From positions 124,001-188,000 of the forward strand of contig NZ_CAMFHB010000002.1 of the NCBI RefSeq assembly GCF_945952055.1: 64,000 nt of DNA. The letters run 5' to 3'. Shown here piece after piece: positions 42,524 through 51,420 of this stretch. Within the stretch, counting starts at the first letter, position 1, and each line of letters begins with the position of its first letter. A program made the translations under genes and the position numbers. This stretch comes from an uncultured Alsobacter sp. Lineage in GTDB: Bacteria; Pseudomonadota; Alphaproteobacteria; Rhizobiales; Beijerinckiaceae. A model generated the notes under the pieces. That model was not told where the DNA came from and made no database searches. It saw nothing but the letters and a program-made list of their open reading frames with translations.

Positions 42524-43384
42524 ATGAGCGCTCTTCCACAAGGCATCGTCGAGACCCTGGCCCGCGTCCCCGGGATCGCCGCGGTCGTGCTGGGCGGCTC
42601 GCGCGCCCGCGGCCGGGCGACAGAGGGGTCGGACTGGGACCTGGGGCTCGTCTTCCATGAGGAGCGGCCCTTCGATCCCGGGAGGCTGGCCACGGCGCTT
42701 GAACCCATCGTCGACGCGGGGTCGTCCGTGCCCACGGGCATCGGCGCCTGGGGCCCCTGGATCGTGGGCGGGGCGTGGCTGAAGGTCGGAGGCACCGCCG
42801 TCGACCTCCTCTACCGTCCGGCGGCGCGCCTGCGCGCGGTGATCGCCGCTTGCCGGGACGGCGCCGTGAGCGTGGACTACCAGCCGGGCCATCCGCACGG
42901 CTTCGTGTCGGCGATCTGGATGGGCGAGATCGCCCTGTGCCGGCCGCTGCACGATCCCACCGGCCTCGTGGCCGAACTCAAGGCTCTCGCCGATCCCTAT
43001 CCCGAGGCGCTGGCTTCTGCGCTCGTCGGCCGGTTCGGCTGGGAGGCGACGTTTTCGGCCCAGAACGCCCGCAAGGCCGCGGTGCGCGGCGACGCCACGC
43101 ACGTCGCGGGCTGCGCCTACCGGACGCTCGCCTGCGTCGCGCAGGTGCTCTTCGCGCTCAATCGCCGCCATCTGATCAACGAGAAGGGGGCTCTCGCCGA
43201 AGCGGCAGCGCTGCCCCTCACGCTCGCCGACCTCGGCGGGCGCGAGGCGGCCGTCTGGCAGGCCGTCGGCGACGGCGCCCTCGCCGAGGCCGTCGCCATG
43301 CTGGAGGAGATGGCCTCGGCGCTCGGCGACCTCTGTTCCCGCCACGCCGACGACGTCACCCCTTCAACGGAATCGACCTCCTGA
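42524..43384 (+). CDS. Nucleotidyltransferase-domain protein
   Basis: 286 residues with a pol-beta-type GGSRARG-x5-SDWDL active-site motif (VVLGGSRARGRATEGSDWDLGL), in which the two Asp residues hold the metal. The helical C-terminal half (FGWEATFSAQNARKAAVRG, AYRTLACVAQVLFALN) resembles aminoglycoside nucleotidyltransferases and DUF4037-like proteins. Substrate unknown. The ATG follows GAAGG directly, a very short spacing. Confidence 0.8.
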   Translation: MSALPQGIVETLARVPGIAAVVLGGSRARGRATEGSDWDLGLVFHEERPFDPGRLATALEPIVDAGSSVPTGIGAWGPWIVGGAWLKVGGTAVDLLYRPAARLRAVIAACRDGAVSVDYQPGHPHGFVSAIWMGEIALCRPLHDPTGLVAELKALADPYPEALASALVGRFGWEATFSAQNARKAAVRGDATHVAGCAYRTLACVAQVLFALNRRHLINEKGALAEAAALPLTLADLGGREAAVWQAVGDGALAEAVAMLEEMASALGDLCSRHADDVTPSTESTS

Positions 43385-43453
43385 GCCCCGACGCGGACGG
43401 CCGGCTCCTCCGTGGGGACGGGGCGCCCTGAGACGATCGACCCCGCCCGTGGT

Positions 43454-43672
43454 TCAGGGCCCCGCGGTCGGGTCGCGCTCGGGACGACGGTTGAGCGGCC
43501 CGCGCCCGTCGAGGAGCCCGATGTCGCGCTTCTGCTGGTCCGAGAGCGCCTCCGGATCGAGCGCGACGCTGCCGGCGCGCCTCCACAGCCGAGCCAGGAT
43601 TCGGCCGAGGGCCGGCACGGGCATGCCTTGACGGCTCGCCTGAGCGAAAAGCCGGGGGAACGAGAGGGTCAT
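43454..43672 (-). CDS. DUF1127 family small protein
   Basis: 72 residues from an ATG at 43672; a start five codons upstream (43687) is also possible. It has the DUF1127 hallmark LSDQQKRDIGLLDGR at its C-terminal half. DUF1127 proteins of alphaproteobacteria are small, Arg-rich and often linked to phosphate or growth regulation. It is divergent from the LysR gene to its right. Confidence 0.75.
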   Translation of the reverse strand: MTLSFPRLFAQASRQGMPVPALGRILARLWRRAGSVALDPEALSDQQKRDIGLLDGRGPLNRRPERDPTAGP

Positions 43673-43766
43673 GGTGCATGTCTCCACGGGGTTCGTGGCA
43701 GCGACATTCGGCTTGCGGCGGCGCGAAAACCAATCGATCCTCGGTTACACCCCATAAGGTGGCTTG

Positions 43767-44675
43767 ATGACCTCAGCACCGTCCTCCCTGCCGCCGCTGA
43801 CCGCCGTCCGGGTCTTCGAGGCCGCGGCACGGCACCAGAGCTTCACCCGTGCGGCCGGTGAGCTCGGCATGACTCAGGCCGCCGTCAGCTACCAGATCAA
43901 GGTGCTCGAGGAGCGCGTCGGGCAGCCCCTGTTCCTGCGCGCCAAAGGGCGCGTGGTGCTGTCGGACGCCGGGGAGAGGTTAGCCGGTCCCGTGAGCCGC
44001 GCCTTCGACGACCTGCGCGCCACCTTCGCGACCGTTCGCGAGGAGGCGAGCGGCACGCTTTCGATCAGCACCGTCCAGACCTTCGCGACGCACTGGCTCG
44101 TGCCCCGGCTCGGCAGCTTTCGGGCCGAGCGGCCTAACCTCGCCGTGAGGCTCGACACGCAACCGCGCCTCGTGGACTTCGCGGCCGAGGATGTGGACGT
44201 CGGCATCCGCTCCGGCACAGGCCCCTGGCCGGGGCTCGCCAGCCATCTGCTGATGCGCACGACCTTCACGCCCATGATGGCGCCCTCCCTCATCGAGCGG
44301 CTCGGGCGGCCCGACGGCCCCGCGGACCTCCTGCGCTTTCCCCTGATCGGGGTCACCGATCCGTGGTGGCTCTCGTGGTTCCGCCTCGCCGGGGTCCCGG
44401 AGCCCACCTTGTCGGCCCAGGCGGACGTGAGCCTCGGCTCGCAGCAGCTCGAGGCGAGCGCCGCCATGGCGGGCCAGGGGGTGGCGATCCTCACGCCGGG
44501 GTTCTTCGGCGAGGACCTCGCGGCCGGCCGGCTCGTGCAACCCTTCGACATCGTGGGGGACGACGGCCATTCCTACTGGCTCGTCTACCCGCAGGCCCGG
44601 CGCCACGTGCCCAAGATCAAGGCGTTCCGCGACTGGGCCTGCCGGCAGGCCCGCCTGGCGGGCGTCACCGGGTGA
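43767..44675 (+). CDS. LysR-family regulator (GcvA-like)
   Basis: 302 residues from the ATG at 43767, with AAGGTGG upstream. The helix-turn-helix reads FTRAAGELGMTQAAVSYQIKVLEERVGQPLF, then a LysR substrate domain with STVQTFATHWLVPRLGSFRAERPNL and GIRSGTGPWPGLASHLL. It is close to GcvA, which senses glycine and controls the glycine-cleavage system, but its target here is unknown. The neighbouring DUF1127 gene runs the other way and is the nearest candidate target. Confidence 0.9.
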   Translation: MTSAPSSLPPLTAVRVFEAAARHQSFTRAAGELGMTQAAVSYQIKVLEERVGQPLFLRAKGRVVLSDAGERLAGPVSRAFDDLRATFATVREEASGTLSISTVQTFATHWLVPRLGSFRAERPNLAVRLDTQPRLVDFAAEDVDVGIRSGTGPWPGLASHLLMRTTFTPMMAPSLIERLGRPDGPADLLRFPLIGVTDPWWLSWFRLAGVPEPTLSAQADVSLGSQQLEASAAMAGQGVAILTPGFFGEDLAAGRLVQPFDIVGDDGHSYWLVYPQARRHVPKIKAFRDWACRQARLAGVTG

Positions 44676-44753
44676 GCGCGAACGCGGCCTCCACCGATGC
44701 CGCTTTCGCGATATGGTAGTCGTCCCACGCCACGCGCTCCTCAGGTGACGCCC

Positions 44754-45977
44754 ATGCGCAAGTCCGCCCTGGCCCGCTCGCTCCTCACGGCCGGCATCGT
44801 GCTGGCCTCCGCCGGGCAGGTGCCGCTCGCCCGGGCCGCGCAGCCGCAGTTCACCGCCCTCAGCGTGGCCCCCCTGTACCCGCCACGGGCCGTCCTCGCC
44901 ACCGACGGCCGCACCCACCTCGCCTACGAGCTCACGGTGGTGAACGTCACGAGCCTCGTGGTGGCGATCGACGCGCTCGAAGCGGTCGATGCCGCGACCG
45001 GAGCGGTCCTCGCCTCCTGGAGCAAGGAGGCGCTTCGCGCGATCTTCCGGCTGAACGGCCACGACCCCGCCGACACTCTCGGGCCGGGGCAGTCGGCCAT
45101 GGTGTTCCTGGACGTGGCCCTGCCGCCCGGAGTTCCCGTCCCGCAGGCGATCGCGCACCGGCTGACCACGCTGCGCATGGTGAAGACGCCGGGCGCCGAC
45201 ATGCACACCGGAACGCCGGTCGATCCCGCGCTCGGAATCCCGGCCAGGATCACCTTCGAAGGCGCCCGCGTGGACGTGGACAGGCAGCCGGCCGTGCGGC
45301 TCGAGCCGCCGCTGCGCGGGCCGGGCTGGGTCGTCGTGAACGGCTGCTGCGCCACCATCACCTCCCACCGCGGCGCGGCCATGGCTTTCGACGGCACGGT
45401 CAAGGTGCCGGAGCGCTTCGCCATCGACTTCATCCAGATCGACGCGAACCGCCGCATGTTCAACGGACCCGCGGACAAGGTGGAGAGCTACCCGCAATTC
45501 GGCGTCACGATCCACGCCGCCGCCCCGGGCACCGTCGTCGGCGTCGTCAACGACATGCCGGAGGAGGTGCCGGGCGCCGTGCGCAAAGGCATCACCACCG
45601 ACAACGCGGCCGGCAACCACGTCGTCGTCGACATGGGCAGCGGCAACTTCGCGCTCTATGCCCACCTCAAGACGGGCTCGGCGACAGTGAAACCGGGCGA
45701 TCGGGTCGCGACCGGGCAGGTCCTCGGCCTGCTCGGCAGCACGGGCAATTCCGACGCCCCGCACCTGCACTTCCACGTGATGGACGGCCCCTCCCCGCTG
45801 GCCTCGCAGGGGCTGCCCTACACCTTCAGCAGCCTCACCCTGCGCGGGCGCGCCGTGCTCGACGACGCCACCGTCGACAAGGGCGGACCCGTCACCGTCG
45901 ATCCCGGCAGCGCGCCGGGACCGCGGACGAACGTCCTGCCGCTCGACCAGGAGGTCGTCGACTTCCCGTCGAACTGA
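44754..45977 (+). CDS. M23-family metallopeptidase (LytM domain), exported
   Basis: 407 residues from the ATG at 44754. Signal peptide MRKSALARSLLTAGIVLASAG is followed by a long N-terminal region (about 30-240) and a C-terminal LytM domain with the zinc motif GNHVVVDMG (HxxxD), YAHLKTGSATVKPGD, and HLHFHVMDGP (HxH). All three zinc ligands and the second catalytic His are present, so it should be active on peptidoglycan. It is transcribed alone. Confidence 0.9.
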   Translation: MRKSALARSLLTAGIVLASAGQVPLARAAQPQFTALSVAPLYPPRAVLATDGRTHLAYELTVVNVTSLVVAIDALEAVDAATGAVLASWSKEALRAIFRLNGHDPADTLGPGQSAMVFLDVALPPGVPVPQAIAHRLTTLRMVKTPGADMHTGTPVDPALGIPARITFEGARVDVDRQPAVRLEPPLRGPGWVVVNGCCATITSHRGAAMAFDGTVKVPERFAIDFIQIDANRRMFNGPADKVESYPQFGVTIHAAAPGTVVGVVNDMPEEVPGAVRKGITTDNAAGNHVVVDMGSGNFALYAHLKTGSATVKPGDRVATGQVLGLLGSTGNSDAPHLHFHVMDGPSPLASQGLPYTFSSLTLRGRAVLDDATVDKGGPVTVDPGSAPGPRTNVLPLDQEVVDFPSN

Positions 45978-46016
45978 GAGATCTAGGATCGTCCAGGCTG
46001 GACCGGCCCCTGCAAG

Positions 46017-46796
46017 TCAAGCGGCCGGCTTCACAGCGCCGAAATAGGCGCCCTGGGGATCGCGGCCCTGGAACACCCAGCTGCCGCCGGGAACCTCCAT
46101 CGGGCCCATCACCACCGAGCCGCCCGACGCCGTCGTGCGGGCGGCCGCGGCCTGGATGTCGTCGACGATGAAGTAGAAGTTCCAATGCGGCCGGGGCATG
46201 TGCGGCGGCAGGGTCATCGTCCCGATGGTCTCCTTGCCGTCGATGGCGAGGATTTCGTAGACGCCCATGGGCCCCATGTCGTGCCCGCGAACCTTGGACC
46301 AGCCGAACATCGCCCCGTAGAAGGACAGCGCACCGGCCTGGTCCGTCGTGAACAGTTCATGCCAGCCGCACTGCCCGGGCATCCCCTCCGGCGGACGGGG
46401 CGGCGGCGGATCCATCGGCAGCGGAGTCATCACGTTGATGAAGGCGCCCTGCGGATCGGTGATCACCGCGAAGCGGCCCACCTCCGGAATGTCGGTGGGC
46501 GGCACCATCACTTGTCCGCCGAGCGACGCCGCCTTCTGCGCCGCAGCGTCGGTGTCGGGAACCATCACGTAGGCGCTCCAGTGCGGCGGCGCGCCATTGG
46601 CGAGCGCCGGCGGCGGGAAGTCCATGATCCCTCCGCTCATCGCCCCGCCACCGCCGAACATCAGGTAGGGCATGGCGCCCTCGCCGGCCTTCCCCTGCCA
46701 GGGGGCAATGTCCCAGCCCAGCGCGACGCGGTAGAAATCGGCCGCGGCCCGGTGGTCGGACGTGAGCAGCTCGTACCAGATGATCGGATTGGCCAT
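46017..46796 (-). CDS. Two-domain VOC (glyoxalase-fold) protein
   Basis: 259 residues with two vicinal-oxygen-chelate halves: PIIWYELLTSDHRAAADFYRVALGW and CGWHELFTTDQAGALSFYGAMFGW, each followed by a second strand set. VOC proteins cover glyoxalases, dioxygenases and resistance proteins; the substrate is unknown. The Gly/Pro-rich linker is around residues 115-135. It is convergent with the M23 gene. Confidence 0.9.
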   Translation of the reverse strand: MANPIIWYELLTSDHRAAADFYRVALGWDIAPWQGKAGEGAMPYLMFGGGGAMSGGIMDFPPPALANGAPPHWSAYVMVPDTDAAAQKAASLGGQVMVPPTDIPEVGRFAVITDPQGAFINVMTPLPMDPPPPRPPEGMPGQCGWHELFTTDQAGALSFYGAMFGWSKVRGHDMGPMGVYEILAIDGKETIGTMTLPPHMPRPHWNFYFIVDDIQAAAARTTASGGSVVMGPMEVPGGSWVFQGRDPQGAYFGAVKPAA

Positions 46797-46985
46797 CGCC
46801 TGTCTCCTGTTCGACGGGCGAGAGACGGTTCGCCCACGTCATGATGACGGTCGAGCTGCGCCCCTGCCGACATCGCCTCCCGGAAATCGCCGTCGCCGCG
46901 CCTCGCACGTGTCGGAACGCGTGAAGGCGCCGCGTCTTCCAGGCAGAGTGTCGCCAATATCGTCGCCCGTCGAGAGGAGACCCGC

Positions 46986-47198
46986 ATGCCGGAAGAGAAG
47001 GCCAAAGGGCCCGCGTCCTACTTCCCCTCCATCGAGAAGACCTATGGGCGTCCGATCGCCGAGTGGCAGGACCTCGTGCGGGCGCGATGCCCGGCCAGGC
47101 ACATGGACCTCGTGGCCTTCCTCAAGACGGAGCATGGCATGGGGCATGGCCACGCGAACGCCATCGTCGCCCACGTCCTGGCCCATCCGCGAGATTGA
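46986..47198 (+). CDS. DUF4287 family protein
   Basis: 70 residues with GAGGAGA upstream of the ATG. The sequence KGPASYFPSIEKTYGRPIAEWQDLV and FLKTEHGMGHGHANAIVAHVL matches DUF4287. The function is not known. It points against the rpiB gene, 12 bp away. Confidence 0.85.
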   Translation: MPEEKAKGPASYFPSIEKTYGRPIAEWQDLVRARCPARHMDLVAFLKTEHGMGHGHANAIVAHVLAHPRD

Positions 47199-47210
47199 GG
47201 AGCCGAGCGC

Positions 47211-47651
47211 TCAGCAGCCGGTCGGACGACCCAGCTTCTCGATGCGTTGTTCGTGCCGGCCGCCGGCGAAGGCCGTCTGGAGGAAGGCCGTGATGCAGGC
47301 CTTGGCCATGTCCAGCCCGACGAGGCGTGCGCCGAGCGCGATGACGTTGGCGTCGTTGTGCTCGCGCGAGAGCGCCGCCGACAGGGGCTCGGCGACGAGC
47401 GCGCAGCGGCAGGCGGGATTGCGGTTCACGGCGATCGAGATGCCGATGCCGGACCCACAGAGCGCGATGCCGCGGTCCGCCCGTCCCGCCGCCACGTGGG
47501 TGGCCAGCTTGTAGCCGAAGTCGGGATAGTCGACGCGGGCATCGCTGTCCGGTCCCAGGTCGCTGACCTCGTGGCCCTCGTCCCGCAGCCAGGCCGCGAG
47601 CGCGGACTTGAGATCGAAGGCGGCGTGATCCGAGGCGATGGCGATGCGCAT
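47211..47651 (-). CDS. rpiB: Ribose 5-phosphate isomerase B
   Basis: 146 residues. RpiB features are clear: IASDHAAFDLKSAL at the N-terminus, DYPDFGYKLATHVAAG, the catalytic Cys in ALCGSGIGISIA, and AALSREHNDANVIALGARLVGL. It interconverts ribose 5-phosphate and ribulose 5-phosphate; some homologs act on other aldoses such as allose 6-phosphate. The ATG at 47651 fits the family; a longer frame upstream is not conserved. It is not linked to gnd, which lies 6 kb away. Confidence 0.95.
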   Translation of the reverse strand: MRIAIASDHAAFDLKSALAAWLRDEGHEVSDLGPDSDARVDYPDFGYKLATHVAAGRADRGIALCGSGIGISIAVNRNPACRCALVAEPLSAALSREHNDANVIALGARLVGLDMAKACITAFLQTAFAGGRHEQRIEKLGRPTGC

Positions 47652-47756
47652 GGGCGTGGACCTTTTCGGGCGGGTGGACGGCGGCCCGGGGGCCGTTCCC
47701 CGCTCATAGGCCGCCGGGGGCACGCGACGCAATGGCCGCAGCCGCGCCATCCCCGG

Positions 47757-48323
47757 TCACGATGCGGGCCTGGTGGATTCGATCTCGTCCAGCACCACCT
47801 CCGGCGCCACGTCCTGCTTGATCTCCTCGAGCTCCTCCTCGGCCTCGGTCCGCACGCCGAGGTGGTCGGCGATGGAGGCCGCGAGCGTCGTGAGCTTGGT
47901 GATCTCGTGCTCCACGAGCAGGCTGATCTGGAGGTCGAGGTCGGCGCGCTTGTCGGCCGTCGCCTGGTTCCGGTTCTGGCTGATCAGCACGAAGGTCGAC
48001 AGGAAGATCGCCTCCACGGACGCCCACATCGCCAGCACGACGAAGGATGCGTCCCACACGGGGACGCCGGGGATCCAGCCCAGGTTCGCCACGATCCAGA
48101 AGGCGAAGAACGCCAGATGGATGTAGACGAACATGATGCTGCCGGTGAACCGGGTGATCGTCAGGGCCAGGCGGTCCTCGAAGGACGCCTGTTCCTCCTC
48201 CGCCTTGCGCCGGTCGTTCAGCATCGCGATGTTGCGCTGAAGGACCGTGCCGAGGCCCGGTGGGCCCTGCGTGGACGGTTGTGCCCGGCTTCGGGTGCTG
48301 GCGCGGGACGTCTGGTCGGTCAT
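47757..48323 (-). CDS. DUF1003 membrane protein
   Basis: 188 residues. Two membrane helices (about 62-82 and 95-118, with FWIVANLGW between) and the motif FEDRLALTITRFTGSIMFVYIHL mark DUF1003. The C-terminal part is Glu-rich and helical (HLGVRTEAEEELEEIKQDV). The function is unknown. It lies 106 bp before the end of the enolase-family gene in the same direction. Confidence 0.9.
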   Translation of the reverse strand: MTDQTSRASTRSRAQPSTQGPPGLGTVLQRNIAMLNDRRKAEEEQASFEDRLALTITRFTGSIMFVYIHLAFFAFWIVANLGWIPGVPVWDASFVVLAMWASVEAIFLSTFVLISQNRNQATADKRADLDLQISLLVEHEITKLTTLAASIADHLGVRTEAEEELEEIKQDVAPEVVLDEIESTRPAS

Positions 48324-48429
48324 CGGGGTGGCTCACGGGCGCAGGAGCCTGACAACGCCGCTGGCCGCCGTTCGGTTTGGTCCGATGGCGCCCGCCGGAC
48401 CGCAGCCAGCCCGGCAGGCGCCGCAGCAC

Positions 48430-49629
48430 TCAGTCGAAGAAGTCGGCATCCCCTTCCGACAGATACTTCCTGGCCTTCGCGGCGATCAGCTCGACGCCGA
48501 GGCCCGGACGGTCCGGCACGTCGATGAGGCCGTTCCTGACCGGCATCCCGTCGAAGCCCTCGGTGATGTCGTACCAGAACGGCTCGAAGCGGGCCGGATA
48601 CTCGAACGCGATCAGGTTGTCGGGCAGCGTGGCGCAGACCTGGATCAGCGATGCCAGGCCGAAGATGCCGTTGGCCGTGCCGTGGGGCGCCATGGCGATG
48701 CCGTGCAGGTCGGCATATTCGGCGATCCACTTGAGCTCGGCGATGCCGCCCACGTCGCAGGGGTCGGGACCGATGACGTCCACCGCGCGCGTCTCGATCA
48801 GTTCCTTGAAGTTCTGGCGCAGGTAGATCTGCTCGCCGGTGTGGATGGGCGTCGTCGTGTGCGGCGTGACTTCGCGGTAGTTGTGGGCGCTGACGTGTGG
48901 CACGTAGTCCCCCGTGATCATGTCCTCGATCCACAGGAGGTGCAGGTCCTCCACCGCCTTGGCGAAGCGCAGCGCGTCGTGCACGAGGAAGCCCGGGCCG
49001 GCATCGACCGCCAGGCCGTGCCTGCTGCCGAGCGTCTCCTTGGCCGCCCGCACGCAGGCGACCATGTGGTTGAAGCCGTCCTCGCTCAGGAGGCCCTTGT
49101 GCGGATAGGGAAACGGCGCGTCATGCTGGACGGCGCCGTAGTGGAAGTCGGGGAAGTCGCGCACCATCGACGAGTGGAACGAGGTGGGCAGCTTGAACAT
49201 GGTGAAGCCGCCCTCCAGCGCCATGCCGTACTCGGCCCAGCGGCGGTAGTCGTCCGGCGTGTGCTTCACGCCCGCCTCGTTGTGGTAGAGCGTGCGGTAG
49301 GTGCGCACCTGGTCTCGCACCTTGCCCCCCATGAGGCGGTAGACGGGCAGGTTGGCGGCCTTGCCGGCGATGTCCCACAGCGCAATCTCGATGGCGCTCA
49401 CGGCCGCGCCGAACGGCTTGAAGCCGCCGCGCACGCGGATCCGCTTGACCACGCGCTCGACGTTCACCGGGTCTTGCCCCACCAGCCACGACTTGAGCTG
49501 CAGCACGATGGGCTGCAGGTAGGGCTTGGGAGTCTCGATCTGGCTCCAGCCGGTGATGCCCTCGTCCGTCGTGATCCGGATCACGGGGCTGCTGGCGATG
49601 ACGGCACATTTCACGTCGGTGATCTTCAC
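48430..49629 (-). CDS. Mandelate racemase/muconate lactonising enzyme family dehydratase-like protein
   Basis: 399 residues from a GTG at 49629 with GGAGG upstream. Enolase-superfamily metal ligands can be matched: Asp in GLAVDAGPG, Glu in LLWIEDMI and Glu in IHTGEQIY. The His of the His-Asp pair is in IAMAPHG and the Asp in VIGPDPCDVGG. The Lys of the second strand is in FTMFKLP. The pattern fits the MR subgroup, which contains acid-sugar dehydratases. The exact substrate is unknown. Confidence 0.85.
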   Translation of the reverse strand: MKITDVKCAVIASSPVIRITTDEGITGWSQIETPKPYLQPIVLQLKSWLVGQDPVNVERVVKRIRVRGGFKPFGAAVSAIEIALWDIAGKAANLPVYRLMGGKVRDQVRTYRTLYHNEAGVKHTPDDYRRWAEYGMALEGGFTMFKLPTSFHSSMVRDFPDFHYGAVQHDAPFPYPHKGLLSEDGFNHMVACVRAAKETLGSRHGLAVDAGPGFLVHDALRFAKAVEDLHLLWIEDMITGDYVPHVSAHNYREVTPHTTTPIHTGEQIYLRQNFKELIETRAVDVIGPDPCDVGGIAELKWIAEYADLHGIAMAPHGTANGIFGLASLIQVCATLPDNLIAFEYPARFEPFWYDITEGFDGMPVRNGLIDVPDRPGLGVELIAAKARKYLSEGDADFFD

Positions 49630-49860
49630 GCGTAACCTCCCTGGCCTTGCTGCATGACGGCGGCAAGGCTCGTCCCCTGCTCACGGCGGGCCCGGCTCGC
49701 GTCGAGGCGTGCCCGCCCGGCGAGCCTATCGCCGCCTGCGCCGGCGTGCCACCGCCCGCATGATCCTGCATGGCGGGGTTGCCGGCACCGGCCGGCCGGG
49801 TTCACGCCTTTTCAACGCACCTGCTTCACCCTGTGGGGCAACGTTTTCGGAGCCGTCCCC

Positions 49861-50553
49861 ATGCCAGACCTCTCGCGCCGCGCCGTGATCGCCACCGCGG
49901 CCGTCGTCCCGCTGGCCGCCTGCGTCCCCGCCGGACGCGGTGGCGGACCGGTTCCCGCCGCGACGACGGCGCCGGCGGGCGAGCCGTCCTTCTTCGCGCC
50001 GGACATCTATGCCGCCGTGACCACCGAGCCGTTCCCGGTGCCTGCCGTTCCGCTGGGCGAGATCGATCCGCAGTTCCGGCGCCGGGTGGTCGACGCTCCC
50101 GCCAACCAGCCTCCCGGCACCGTCGTGGTCGACCCGAAGGCGCGCTATCTCTACCTTGTCATGCCCAACGGCCGCGCCATCCGCTACGGCGTCGGCGTCG
50201 GCCGCGAGGGCTTCGCCTGGGCGGGCTCGGCGGTGATCCACGACAAGCAGGCCTGGCCGGACTGGTATCCGCCCAAGGAAATGTTCATGCGCCAGCCCGA
50301 GCTCAAGAAGCAGATGACCGAGCTGCGCAGCGGCATCGGCATGAAGGGCGGGCCGGGCAATCCGCTCGGCGCCCGTGCCCTGTACCTGTGGCAGAACAAC
50401 AAGGACACGCTCTACCGCATCCACGGCACCATCGAGCCCTCCACCATCGGCAAGAACGTGTCCTCGGGGTGCATCCGCATGGTGAACCAGGACGTGATGG
50501 ACCTCTACGAGCGGGCTCCGGTGAACACCACCGTCGTCGTGCTGGCGGGCTGA
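49861..50553 (+). CDS. L,D-transpeptidase (YkuD) lipoprotein
   Basis: 230 residues from the ATG at 49861. The signal peptide SRRAVIATAAVVPLAAC ends in a lipobox, with Cys 21. The YkuD catalytic region is complete: IHGTIEP with His 188, and VSSGCIRM with Cys 204 and Arg 206. It should cross-link peptidoglycan by L,D-transpeptidation or attach proteins to it, in the periplasm. The neighbouring gene 50652-51308 is a paralog. Confidence 0.95.
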   Translation: MPDLSRRAVIATAAVVPLAACVPAGRGGGPVPAATTAPAGEPSFFAPDIYAAVTTEPFPVPAVPLGEIDPQFRRRVVDAPANQPPGTVVVDPKARYLYLVMPNGRAIRYGVGVGREGFAWAGSAVIHDKQAWPDWYPPKEMFMRQPELKKQMTELRSGIGMKGGPGNPLGARALYLWQNNKDTLYRIHGTIEPSTIGKNVSSGCIRMVNQDVMDLYERAPVNTTVVVLAG

Positions 50554-50651
50554 CGAGCCGCGCCGAAGCCATGGGTCTTGCAAGGCCCGAGCTTGCCAAT
50601 CGTGCCGCTTGGCGGCAGTGTCTCGCCCGCCAGGGCGTCCAGCTAAGGTGT

Positions 50652-51308
50652 ATGACGATGAAAAGCAGTTCTCTCGACCGCCGGTCCTTCGTGTTCGGAT
50701 CCGCGGCCGGCCTCGGTGCGCTGGGCCTCGCCGGCTGCACGACGATCGACGGCATGACCACGGCCGAGGCCGAGAAGGTGTACGGCCCGCTGCCCCAGGA
50801 GAAGTTCCCGGTGCCGGCGGTCGACGTGACCAAGCTCGACCGCAAGTACTACCGTCGGACGGTTCGCTACGACAGCAAGGAAGCGCCGGGCACGATCATC
50901 GTCGATCCCGGCAACTACTACGTCTACCGCATCGAAGAGGACGGCATGGCGACCCGCTATGGCGCCAATGTCGGGCGCGACGGGTTCCGGTGGAGCGGCG
51001 ACGCCTATATCGGGCGCAAGGCGGAATGGCCCATCTGGACCCCGCCTGCCGAGATGATCAAGCGCCAGCCCGAAGCCGCCAAATACGCTGGCGGCATGGC
51101 GCCCGGCCTCGACAATCCGCTCGGCGCCCGCACGCTCTACCTCTACCAGAACAACCGCTACACGCTGTACACGATCTACAGCACGAGCGACCCCGAGACG
51201 ATCGGCAACGGCATCACCAGCGGCTGCGTCGGCCTGCTCACCCAGGACATGATGCACCTCTACGAGCAGACGCCGGTGAAGACCAAGGTCGTCGTGCTGC
51301 CGGCGTAA
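50652..51308 (+). CDS. Degenerate L,D-transpeptidase-fold lipoprotein (lacks catalytic His and Arg)
   Basis: 218 residues from the ATG at 50652, with AAGGTG upstream. A twin-Arg signal (DRRSFVFGSAAGLGALGLAGC) ends in a lipobox. The protein aligns with the L,D-transpeptidase encoded 98 bp upstream (FPVPAVDV, PGTIIVDPGNYYVYRI, NPLGARTLYLYQNN). At the catalytic site, Cys 192 is kept (TSGC), but the His position reads Tyr 176 (YTIYSTSD) and the Arg position Gly 194 (GCVGLL). It is probably catalytically altered or inactive, perhaps a regulator or a peptidoglycan-binding partner. Confidence 0.85.
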   Translation: MTMKSSSLDRRSFVFGSAAGLGALGLAGCTTIDGMTTAEAEKVYGPLPQEKFPVPAVDVTKLDRKYYRRTVRYDSKEAPGTIIVDPGNYYVYRIEEDGMATRYGANVGRDGFRWSGDAYIGRKAEWPIWTPPAEMIKRQPEAAKYAGGMAPGLDNPLGARTLYLYQNNRYTLYTIYSTSDPETIGNGITSGCVGLLTQDMMHLYEQTPVKTKVVVLPA

Positions 51309-51328
51309 GCCTCGCCCGCACGGACCTC

Positions 51329-51366
51329 GCCCGCGCTATCCGAGCGCGGGCCCAACCCAGGTTGGG
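51329..51366 (+). terminator. Two tandem hairpins after the L,D-transpeptidase pair
   Basis: GCCCGCGCT (51329-51337) pairs with AGCGCGGGC (51343-51351), a 9-bp perfect stem. Directly after it, CCCAACC pairs with GGTTGGG (51351-51366). They lie 21 bp past the stop codon and before the App1 gene. There is no clear U-run; a terminator or mRNA-stabilising role is inferred. Confidence 0.55.
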
Positions 51367-51420
51367 TTGCTCCGTCGAACGACCTGCCCTCCGCCCGCGT
51401 TTGTGGGTGGAGGCCAAGCC

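Noticed and set aside
41576-43384. Acquired aminoglycoside-resistance cassette
   Set aside because: Motifs fit the folds, but there is no integron, IS or composition change, and neighbouring genes look chromosomal.
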